From Halorubrum laminariae (lineage in GTDB: Archaea > Halobacteriota > Halobacteria > Halobacteriales > Haloferacaceae), in assembly GCF_024494655.1 (NCBI RefSeq), contig NZ_JANHDL010000001.1:434001-498000 (forward strand): DNA of 64,000 nt, in the 5' to 3' direction. Position numbers and translations under genes: made by a program. Positions 42,815-50,203 of the stretch are shown here, piece after piece. The notes beneath the pieces were generated by a model. The model saw only the letters and a list, made by a program, of their open reading frames with translations. It was not told where the DNA came from and ran no database searches. Each line of letters begins with the position of its first letter. Position 1 is the stretch's first letter.

Positions 42815-42833
42815 GCGAGGCGGACGGATGAGC
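42800..42833 (+). repeat. Tandem 17-bp duplication across the ureB stop and ureC start
   Basis: GAGGCGGACGGATGAGC occurs at 42800-42816 and again at 42817-42833. Each copy contains ATGAGC, so the ureC start signal is duplicated: the first ATG (42811) leads to a stop after six codons inside the second copy, and the second ATG (42828) is the true ureC start. Confidence 0.95.
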
Positions 42834-44540
42834 CGCGAGCTCTCGCGGAAGGCGTACACCGATCTCTTCGGGGCCACGGAGGGCGACCGGCTGCGGCTCG
42901 CCGACACGAACCTCCTCGCGGAGATCGAGACGGACCACGGCACCTACGGCGACGAGGCGGTGTTCGGCGGCGGCAAAACGATGCGCGACGGGATGGGGAT
43001 GCAGCCCGGCACGACACAGGCCGACGGCGCGCTCGATTACGTCTACACCAACGTCGTCGTCATCGATCCCGTCCTCGGCGTCCAAAAGGGCGACATCGGC
43101 GTTCGCAACGGGAAGATCGCCGGCGTCGGGAAGGCCGGCAACCCGGATACGATGGACGGCGTCGACGACGACCTCGTCATCGGCGCGAGTACCGACACCG
43201 TCCCGGCCGACGGCCTCATCGCGACGCCGGGCGCGTTCGACATCCACGTCCACTTCAACAGCAAGGAGCTGTTCGAACACGCCCTAGCCAGCGGTATCAC
43301 GACGATGTTCGGCGGCGGGTACGGCGGCGGCGCGACGACGTGTACGCCCGGTCCCGAGAATATCAAACGTTTCCTGCAGGCCGCAGAGGAGTGGCCGATG
43401 AATGTCGGCTTCTACGCGAAGGGGAACAGCAGCCAGCCCGAACCTATCCGCGAGCAGATCGAGGCCGGCGCGACGGGGCTCAAACTCCACGAAGACTGGG
43501 GGTCGACGCCCGCCGTCATCGACACCGCCCTCGACGTGGCCGACGAGGAGGACGTGCAGGTGTGTATCCACACCGACACGCTCAACGAGTCCGGCTTCGT
43601 CGAGGACACCTTCGACGCCATCGACGGGCGGACGATTCACACCTTCCACATCGAGGGCGCGGGCGGCGGCCACGCCCCCGACGTGCTCGAACTCATCGGT
43701 CACGAGCACATGCTGCCGTCGTCGACGAACCCGTCGATGCCGTACACCGTCAACACGTTCGACGAGCACCTAGACATGGTGATGGTCTGTCACCACCTCA
43801 ATCCTGACGTGCCCGAGGACGTTGCCTTCGCCGAGTCGCGCATCCGGTCGGAGACCATCGCCGCCGAGGACGTGCTCCACGACATGGGCGCGATCAGCAT
43901 GATGACCTCCGACTCGCAGGCGATGGGTCGCATGGCCGAGGTGATCTGTCGGACGTGGCAGACCGCCCACAGCATGAAGGCCCAGCGCGGCCCCCTCCCG
44001 GCCGACGAGGGGACGGGCGCGGACAACGCCCGGATCGAGCGCTACGTCGCGAAGTACACGCTCAACCCCGCGAAGGTCGCCGGCATCGATCAGTACATCG
44101 GCTCGCTGGAGACGGGCAAGATGGCAGACGTCGTGCTCTGGGAGCCGGAGTTTTTCGGCATCAAGCCGAAGTACGTGATCAAGGGCGGATTCCCGGTCCA
44201 CAGCGAGATGGGCGAGGCCAACGGCTCGCTGATGACCTGCGAGCCCGTGATGCAGCGCTCCCGCGAAGGCGCGGTCGGCAAGGCGAAGAACGCCCTGAGC
44301 ACGACGTTCGTCAGCGAGGCCGCCTACGAGAACGACATCGGGGACGAACTCGGTCTCGACGCGCGGGTGCGTCCGGTTCGCGGGACCCGGGAGGTCGGGA
44401 AGTCCGACATGCTGCACAACGACTACACGCCCGAAGAGATCGACATCGACGCCCAGACGTTCGAGGTCGAAGTCGACGGGGAACACGTGACGTGTGAACC
44501 CGCCGAGGAACTCCCGCTCGCACAGCGGTACACGCTGTAA
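42828..44540 (+). CDS. ureC: Urease alpha (catalytic) subunit UreC (570 aa)
   Basis: Amidohydrolase-fold catalytic subunit. All nickel-site residues are visible: H140/H142 in FDIHVHF, carbamylated K219 in [11 protein letters not shown]248 in [13 protein letters not shown]274 in [15 protein letters not shown] and D362 in [10 protein letters not shown]. The mobile flap is [13 protein letters not shown] (C321/H322). Length is normal. It assembles with UreA and UreB; metal loading needs UreD/F/G/E, all present downstream. Confidence 0.98.
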   Translation: MSRELSRKAYTDLFGATEGDRLRLADTNLLAEIETDHGTYGDEAVFGGGKTMRDGMGMQPGTTQADGALDYVYTNVVVIDPVLGVQKGDIGVRNGKIAGVGKAGNPDTMDGVDDDLVIGASTDTVPADGLIATPGAFDIHVHFNSKELFEHALASGITTMFGGGYGGGATTCTPGPENIKRFLQAAEEWPMNVGFYAKGNSSQPEPIREQIEAGATGLKLHEDWGSTPAVIDTALDVADEEDVQVCIHTDTLNESGFVEDTFDAIDGRTIHTFHIEGAGGGHAPDVLELIGHEHMLPSSTNPSMPYTVNTFDEHLDMVMVCHHLNPDVPEDVAFAESRIRSETIAAEDVLHDMGAISMMTSDSQAMGRMAEVICRTWQTAHSMKAQRGPLPADEGTGADNARIERYVAKYTLNPAKVAGIDQYIGSLETGKMADVVLWEPEFFGIKPKYVIKGGFPVHSEMGEANGSLMTCEPVMQRSREGAVGKAKNALSTTFVSEAAYENDIGDELGLDARVRPVRGTREVGKSDMLHNDYTPEEIDIDAQTFEVEVDGEHVTCEPAEELPLAQRYTL

Positions 44541-44555
44541 CACGATCTACACTCT

Positions 44556-44927
44556 ATGAAACTCTCACCCAAGGACAACGAACGACTCACGATATTCATG
44601 GCCGCGGAGCTGGCCAGACGGCGGAAAGATCGGGGAACCGCACTCAACCACCCGGAGACGGTCGCATATATCTCCGACTGGGTCTGCGAGCGCGCCCGCG
44701 AGGGGGAAAGCGTCGCGGAGATCCGCGCGGAGGCGACGAGTCTCCTCTCCCGCGAGGACGTGATGGACGGCGTGCCCGAGATGGTGGACATGGTGCAAGT
44801 GGAGCCGACGTTCCCCGACGGAACGAAGCTCGTCACCGTCCACGACCCGATCCGGAGCGACAGCCGGGAGCAGCTGAACGATGACGACGGCGCGGAGGTC
44901 GACAGCGCGGAGGGTGACGGCGCGTGA
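44556..44927 (+). CDS. ureA: Urease gamma subunit UreA (123 aa)
   Basis: Opens [20 protein letters not shown], with [20 protein letters not shown] and the terminal [17 protein letters not shown], all canonical gamma-subunit blocks. The last ~20 residues are an acidic haloarchaeal tail. Gene order is unusual compared with bacterial ureABC: here gamma follows alpha. Its stop overlaps the ureG start (GTGA). Confidence 0.97.
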   Translation: MKLSPKDNERLTIFMAAELARRRKDRGTALNHPETVAYISDWVCERAREGESVAEIRAEATSLLSREDVMDGVPEMVDMVQVEPTFPDGTKLVTVHDPIRSDSREQLNDDDGAEVDSAEGDGA

Positions 44928-45547
44928 CGGGCCATAGAGACGTGGCCACGGTCGGGCTCGGCGGTCCCGTCGGCTCCGGGAAGACCGCGCTCGTCCAGCG
45001 GCTCGTTCCGCGGCTCGACGACGCCGGCTACGACGTGGGCGTCATCGCCAACGACATCATGACGCAGGAGGACGCCGACCGCCTCCGCGAGTCGTTTGCA
45101 GACCGTCTCCCGCCGGATCTCGTCGCCGGCGTCGAGACGGGGGCCTGTCCGCACACCGGAATCCGGGAAGATCCCTCGATGAACCTCGCGAAGATCGACG
45201 AGTTCGTCGAGCGACATCCCGAGCTCGACGTGGTGTTGATCGAGTCCGGTGGCGACAACCTCGCGGCGACGTTCAACCCGGAACTGGCCGACTACTTCAT
45301 GTTCGTCATCTCGGTCGCCGAGGGCGACGACATCCCGCGAAAGCGCGGGCCGGGCGTCACGCAGGCCGACCTGCTCGTCGTCAACAAGACCGACCTCGCG
45401 CCGCACGTCGACGCCGACCTCGACGTGATCCGCGAGGACGCGGCGACGGTTCGGGGCGATGACCCGACGGCGTTCACCGACTGCAAGGCCGACGACGGGG
45501 TCGACGCCGTCGCCGACGCGATCGAACGGAGCGTCCTGTTCGCGTGA
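44924..45547 (+). CDS. ureG: Urease accessory GTPase UreG (207 aa)
   Basis: SIMIBI GTPase that drives nickel delivery to urease. P-loop [18 protein letters not shown]; the nickel-binding CPH motif is in [30 protein letters not shown] and [13 protein letters not shown] complete the G motifs. GTG start at 44924 and stop overlapping the ureD start give tight translational coupling on both sides. Confidence 0.97.
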   Translation: MTGHRDVATVGLGGPVGSGKTALVQRLVPRLDDAGYDVGVIANDIMTQEDADRLRESFADRLPPDLVAGVETGACPHTGIREDPSMNLAKIDEFVERHPELDVVLIESGGDNLAATFNPELADYFMFVISVAEGDDIPRKRGPGVTQADLLVVNKTDLAPHVDADLDVIREDAATVRGDDPTAFTDCKADDGVDAVADAIERSVLFA

Positions 45548-46683
45548 GAACCGATATCGACGCCGCCGGTGGGAGCGACCGGGACGCCGACAGCGACGGC
45601 AACGTCGACAGCGGCGGGATCGGAGACGGCGACGGCAACGTCGACAGCCGCGGGATCGGAGACGGCGACGGCAACGTCGACAGCCGCGGGATCGGAGACG
45701 GCGACAGCGACCACGATGCCGAGGACTCGGTGAACGGAGGTTCCGCGAACGGCGACGACGACGCGGCCGGAGTCGCCGTCCCGCCGGCGTTCCGCGAGTA
45801 CGGCGAAGAGGAGCTCCAGCAGTCCCCGGCGTTCGGACATGGCAAGGACGGGGTCGCGGACCTCGTGATCGGCCGCGAGGGGGACAACCCCACCCGGCTG
45901 CTGTCGGACTTCGTGAAGGTGCCGTACCACCTGACGGGGACGCTCGACAGCGACCCCGCGCCGGGACTGACGACGATCTGTCTGCAGGACCCGACCGCCG
46001 TCGTCACGCAGGGCGACCGGCGGCGGCTCTCGGTCGAGGCCCGCGCCGGCTCGCGCGCTCACGTGACCACGCAGAGCGCGACGAAGGTCCAGTCGATGAA
46101 CGCAAGCTACGCCCACCTCGACGCGACGCTCACCGCCGAGTCGGGCGCGTACGTCGAGTACCTCCCCGGTCCGACCATCCTCAACGAGAACGCGCGATGC
46201 CTCCAGACGACGACGGTGTCCGCGGCCGAAGACGCGACCGTCGTCGTCGGCGACGTGTTCGTCCCGGACGGGCTCTCTGACCACGAGCCGTTCGGCTTCG
46301 ACCACTACCACAGCCGGTTCGAGGCACGCGTCGGGGGCGACCTCGTCTGCGCGGACGCCGTGGACCTCCGTCCCGACGCGCGCGATCCGCGCGATCCGGC
46401 GACCGTCGGCGATCACGAGGTCGTCGGAACTCTCTACGTCGTCGCTTCCGCGGAACCCGAGGTCGACGCGCTCGGCGACCGGATTCACGACCGACTCGCC
46501 GACGGCGGAGACGACGACCGGGTCGTCGCGGGCGCGTCGGTGCTGCGGGACGACGCCGGCGTCGCGGTGCGCGTCCTCGGCGATCGGAGTGCGGACGTGG
46601 TGACCGCTATCGAGGCGGCGTGGGACGAGACGCGCGAGGCGCTTCTCGGCGTCGGCGCGCCGCTGGAGGGCCGCGGCAGATGA
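45544..46683 (+). CDS. ureD: Urease accessory protein UreD with repetitive acidic N-terminal extension (379 aa)
   Basis: Scaffold of the UreD-UreF-UreG nickel-loading complex. The UreD domain starts near residue 78 with [13 protein letters not shown]; further blocks are [32 protein letters not shown] and [14 protein letters not shown]. The first ~75 residues are an Asp/Gly-rich extension made largely of three perfect or near-perfect 12-residue repeats. GTG at 45544 overlaps the ureG stop; no later start upstream of the domain is better, though an internal one cannot be excluded. Confidence 0.92.
   Translation: MRTDIDAAGGSDRDADSDGNVDSGGIGDGDGNVDSRGIGDGDGNVDSRGIGDGDSDHDAEDSVNGGSANGDDDAAGVAVPPAFREYGEEELQQSPAFGHGKDGVADLVIGREGDNPTRLLSDFVKVPYHLTGTLDSDPAPGLTTICLQDPTAVVTQGDRRRLSVEARAGSRAHVTTQSATKVQSMNASYAHLDATLTAESGAYVEYLPGPTILNENARCLQTTTVSAAEDATVVVGDVFVPDGLSDHEPFGFDHYHSRFEARVGGDLVCADAVDLRPDARDPRDPATVGDHEVVGTLYVVASAEPEVDALGDRIHDRLADGGDDDRVVAGASVLRDDAGVAVRVLGDRSADVVTAIEAAWDETREALLGVGAPLEGRGR
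45595..45702 (+). repeat. Three tandem 36-bp repeats inside ureD
   Basis: Units 45595-45630, 45631-45666 and 45667-45702, each encoding DGNVDS(G/R)GIGDG. Copies 2 and 3 are identical; copy 1 differs at one base. In-frame, so repeat number can change without disrupting ureD. Confidence 0.95.
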
Positions 46684-47330
46684 GACGCGTCGACGGGGTC
46701 ATCGGCAACGTCGACGCGGACCCGGAGCTGGCCGAGGCGGTCGCGAGCCACGAGCGAGAGGGGACGCTCGAACGAGTCGTCCTCGACGACACCGAGCGGC
46801 GGCGCTCGCGGCTGCGCGTGGCGACCGAGGCGGGCACCGAACTCGGCGTGCTCGTCGACCAACCCGAACTGACCGCGGGCGACGTGCTCCTGATCGACGA
46901 CGACCGCGCAGTCGTCGTCGCCTTCGAGTCGCGCGAGGCGTTCGTCGTCGAGTTCCCGGCCGCCGAAGCCGCGGTATCGACCGCGGTGGAGTTCGGCCAT
47001 CGGATCGGCAACCAACACTGGGACGTGGCCGTCGAGGGCGACACGGTCTACGTCCCGGTCGCGGCCGACCGAGCGATCATCGAGGACGTGCTGGGTCCGT
47101 ACCTGCCGCCCGAGGCCGCGACGCGGTACGAGACCGTCGAGGCCGAGCGCTTCATCGAGGAGGACGAACCGGAGGGCAGCCATGAGCATGAGCACGGTAG
47201 CGGCCACGAGCACGGGTCCGCCGCTGACCACGAGCACGGGTCCGCCGCTGACCACGAGCACGGCGACGGCCACGGTTACGACCATGACCACGGAAACGAC
47301 CACCGGTCGACTCCGGAGGGCGACACGTGA
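46680..47330 (+). CDS. ureE: Urease nickel metallochaperone UreE with His-rich tail (216 aa)
   Basis: Nickel-binding accessory protein. The N-terminal domain (about 1-75) and the ferredoxin-like metal domain (EFGHRIGNQHWDVAVEGDTV) are canonical. The C-terminal ~45 residues hold about a dozen histidines in (D/H)HEHG units, a nickel store. Two 24-bp DNA repeats encode part of it. ATG 46680 overlaps the ureD stop (ATGA). Confidence 0.95.
   Translation: MRRVDGVIGNVDADPELAEAVASHEREGTLERVVLDDTERRRSRLRVATEAGTELGVLVDQPELTAGDVLLIDDDRAVVVAFESREAFVVEFPAAEAAVSTAVEFGHRIGNQHWDVAVEGDTVYVPVAADRAIIEDVLGPYLPPEAATRYETVEAERFIEEDEPEGSHEHEHGSGHEHGSAADHEHGSAADHEHGDGHGYDHDHGNDHRSTPEGDT
47205..47252 (+). repeat. Two tandem 24-bp repeats encoding the UreE His tail
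   Basis: CACGAGCACGGGTCCGCC plus CGCTGAC-type units at 47205-47228 and 47229-47252, encoding HEHGSAAD twice. In-frame. Confidence 0.9.
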
Positions 47331-48112
47331 ACGACCGCGCCCTGTTGACGGCGATGCGCCTCTCCGATTCGATGCTCCCGGTGGGGACCTACACCGCCTC
47401 CTACGGGATCGAGCAGTACCTCAACGAGGACGAGATCGAGACGGCGGACGAGCTAGGTGACCTGATCGAGGGGTACCTGCGCGGGGTGATCGGGCCCGCG
47501 GAGATCGTCGCGCTCGGTCACGCGCACCGGTCGGCCGCCGCCGGTGACCTCGACGAGGTGCTCGCGGCCGACGAGCGGCTCGGCGCGGCGACCCTCCCGG
47601 CGGAGTTCCGCGACAGCTCACGCAAGGCGGGCTCGAAGCTCCTTGAACTGCTCGCCGAGACCGACGACGGGACTGCCGGTTCGGCGGGTCGCGACGCGGC
47701 TGCAGGCGACGGCGTCGCTGGCGTCGCGGCCGTCGGAGGGGGGACTATCGGCGATATCGCAGTCGAGGGCGTGCTGGCCGAGTACGCGGCCGCCTGCGAG
47801 GCGGGACGGGCCGACGGCCACTACCCGGTCGCGCTCGGCGTCGTCTGTCAGCGAGCCGGGCTCGACGCCCGCGACGCGGCGCTCGTGAGCGCGTACGGGT
47901 CGGTGACGGCCCTCCTCGCGGCGGCCCAGCGGCTCGGGCGGTTCGGACACACCGCGATACAGGCGCAGCTATCGAGGCTGTTCCCCGCGATCGAGACGGT
48001 CTGTGATCGCTACCACGACGCTGCGATCGACGCGATGTACTCGTTCGCGCCGCTCGCGGACGCGATGGGTATGCGTCACGAGCGCGCCGACCGCCGGCTC
48101 TTCATGAGCTGA
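47327..48112 (+). CDS. ureF: Urease accessory protein UreF (261 aa)
   Basis: Member of the UreDFG nickel-insertion complex. MRLSDSMLPVGTYTASYGIE is the canonical N-terminal block; YPVALGVVCQRAGLDARDAA, RLGRFGHTAIQAQL and the C-terminal FAPLADAMGMRHERADRRLF complete it. A low-complexity insert (about 112-145) interrupts the middle. GTG start at 47327 overlaps the ureE stop. Last gene of the operon; no urea transporter follows. Confidence 0.96.
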   Translation: MNDRALLTAMRLSDSMLPVGTYTASYGIEQYLNEDEIETADELGDLIEGYLRGVIGPAEIVALGHAHRSAAAGDLDEVLAADERLGAATLPAEFRDSSRKAGSKLLELLAETDDGTAGSAGRDAAAGDGVAGVAAVGGGTIGDIAVEGVLAEYAAACEAGRADGHYPVALGVVCQRAGLDARDAALVSAYGSVTALLAAAQRLGRFGHTAIQAQLSRLFPAIETVCDRYHDAAIDAMYSFAPLADAMGMRHERADRRLFMS

Positions 48113-48172
48113 CGGCGGCGCGGTCGCGGGCTGACGGCGACGCGGTCACGGCTGATGGTGGCGTGGTCGCGG
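48108..48172. repeat. Three imperfect 21-22 bp repeats starting on the ureF stop codon
   Basis: Units begin GCTGACGGC or GCTGATGGT at 48108, 48130 and 48151. The first contains the ureF stop (TGA 48110-48112) and the others repeat it downstream, so the repeat duplicates the stop region beyond the gene. Confidence 0.8.
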
Positions 48173-48196
48173 GGTGACAGCGCTCGGCCACACCGC

Positions 48197-50203
48197 TCAC
48201 AACAGCCCGCCGAGCGTGAACGCCGCGTAACAGAGCGCGACGAGGACGCCGGAGTGCAACAGCGCCGCGTAGCGTCCGCGGGACGCGGTGCCGGCGAACC
48301 AGCCGGAGGCGAGCACCGTCGCCTGCGTGACGACGTACAGCCGGAAGCGTTCGAGGTCCGGGTGGACCGTCTCCGACTCGGTCACGAGGTCGGTGGCGGC
48401 GGCCAGCTCCGCGAGCCGCGCCGCGTCGATCACCTGCGTGTTGACGACGGCGACGACGCCGATCACCAGCGCGGCCGCCGCCCAGCCGACCGCGACGTAC
48501 GGGTGCATCGACGACCGGAGCGCGCGCTGTTCGCTGTACAGTTGGCCGACCTCGATCCGAAGCGTCTCGAAGACGGCGTCGGCGTCGCTGCCGGCGTTCA
48601 ACGCGCCCGTGACGAGTCCGAGCGTCTCCTCGGCGAGCGGCGTGCCGACGCGGTCGACGAACCGGTCGACGGCGGCCGCGCGAACGTCTGTAGTCTCGCC
48701 GGCATCCGCCGCCGACGCCGAGCGAGGTGTCGGGCCGGCCGCGCCGATCGCGCCGGTCGCGGTCGTCGATCGAAGCGCGAATGCGAGGGCAGCAACGTCG
48801 CCGTCTAACACCCCGAGGTCGGCCTCGCGGGCGACGGCCTCGACCGCGTCCGGGAACGGTCGCCCGTGTGCCACGTGCCCGGAGACGGCGTGGATGAAGT
48901 CGGCGAGTTCGCGGTCCTTTGCGTCATCTATCCGCGTCCGCCGCCCCGCGACGACGCCGACGGGCACCGCGAACGTCGCGTACGCGAGCAGCGCCACGTT
49001 GACCAGCGTGTAGCCCGCGACCGCAAGCCACGCCGCGAGACAGACCGCGACCGGCGTGACGACGACCGCGGCGCTCGTCGGGTTTCGGCCGACCGACGCG
49101 AGGACCGCCCGGACTCGCCCCGGGCGATCGTAGCTCGCGCGCTGGTTCGGCGGGCGGAGCGTCCCGACGGCGACCGCGCCCGCGAGTCCAAGCGCGACGA
49201 GGAAGGCGACCGCCCCGTAGAGCACGACCGCCCGGGTCGGAACCACGCCGACCGGCGTGTCCACCGGCGGGAGGAACTCAGGCGTGACCACCGTGAGCGC
49301 CGTCGCCGCGATCACGAGCAGCGCCGGGAGGACGAGCACCGCGACGAAAAGCTCCGTGAGCAGTTCGAGGAACCGTCGGGCCCGCTTGCGGGCGCGGTCC
49401 TGCCTGTGGGCCAACATCCGGCTCTCGGTGCGGAGGTACGATGCGAGCGCCGCGTCGCCCGTAGCGGCGTGCTTGCGGAACTTGAGTAAAAACGGCGCGA
49501 GCAGCTCTCTCGAGGGCGTGTCGCGGGCGACGCGCCGGAGCCCCTCGTCGAGGCTGCCGGCGAGCCGGGCCGCGTTGAGCGCCTTCTGCAGGGAGGTCGC
49601 GGTCCCGCCGTACGCGTCGCTCGCGGCGGTCTTCGCGATCATCGCGCGGGGACCGTCGCTCCCGGAGGCGAGCAGTTCGAGGTACCGGACCGCTCCGGGA
49701 AGTGTCCGTTCGATGTCGGTCCGGCGCGTCGCCGTCAGCCACCGGAGGTGAACCCCGCCGAGTCGCACCGCCGCGCGTTTCGCGAGGAGCCCGGTGACCG
49801 CGGCGATGCCCGCGGCTGTCACCCCGCGCGACCGGGCGGTCGGCGGGAGCGACGCACCGTCTCCGAGCAGTGCGTCGACCGCGGCGAGCAGCGACGGCGT
49901 CACGCTCGTCGCGACGAGAAGCGCCGGACCGGCGACGACGACGCAGGCGACCCACGAGAGTCCGTACACCCGCGACAGATACGTCTCGAATCCCGCATCG
50001 AGGGCGGTTCCGCGGTAGCGTTTTCGGTCCGCATCGTGGCGGCGGTCGCTTGCGTGGCGCGCGAACAGCGCGTACAGCACGCGGTCGACGACCGACGCGC
50101 GCCCGCTCCGCAAGAATCCGTCGTCCGCGGCGGCGGCGACCGCTGTACCCGCGTCCGGCGGGTCGACGGAGTCACTCGGCCTAGATCTCGGCTCCGCGCT
50201 CAC
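48197..50203 (-). CDS. Type II secretion/pilus platform protein, PilC/TadC-like (668 aa)
   Basis: Polytopic membrane protein with two type II secretion F domains, the archaeal pilus platform layout. First F domain at about 155-310 (RTLPGAVRYLELLASGSDGP, then LDEGLRRVARDTPSRELLAP); second at about 430-600 (LADFIHAVSGHVAHGRPFPD). About nine hydrophobic segments. It works with the ATPase encoded just upstream, whose stop it overlaps (GTGA), to assemble a pilus-like filament. No pilin or prepilin peptidase gene is in the window. Confidence 0.9.
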   Translation of the reverse strand: MSAEPRSRPSDSVDPPDAGTAVAAAADDGFLRSGRASVVDRVLYALFARHASDRRHDADRKRYRGTALDAGFETYLSRVYGLSWVACVVVAGPALLVATSVTPSLLAAVDALLGDGASLPPTARSRGVTAAGIAAVTGLLAKRAAVRLGGVHLRWLTATRRTDIERTLPGAVRYLELLASGSDGPRAMIAKTAASDAYGGTATSLQKALNAARLAGSLDEGLRRVARDTPSRELLAPFLLKFRKHAATGDAALASYLRTESRMLAHRQDRARKRARRFLELLTELFVAVLVLPALLVIAATALTVVTPEFLPPVDTPVGVVPTRAVVLYGAVAFLVALGLAGAVAVGTLRPPNQRASYDRPGRVRAVLASVGRNPTSAAVVVTPVAVCLAAWLAVAGYTLVNVALLAYATFAVPVGVVAGRRTRIDDAKDRELADFIHAVSGHVAHGRPFPDAVEAVAREADLGVLDGDVAALAFALRSTTATGAIGAAGPTPRSASAADAGETTDVRAAAVDRFVDRVGTPLAEETLGLVTGALNAGSDADAVFETLRIEVGQLYSEQRALRSSMHPYVAVGWAAAALVIGVVAVVNTQVIDAARLAELAAATDLVTESETVHPDLERFRLYVVTQATVLASGWFAGTASRGRYAALLHSGVLVALCYAAFTLGGLL

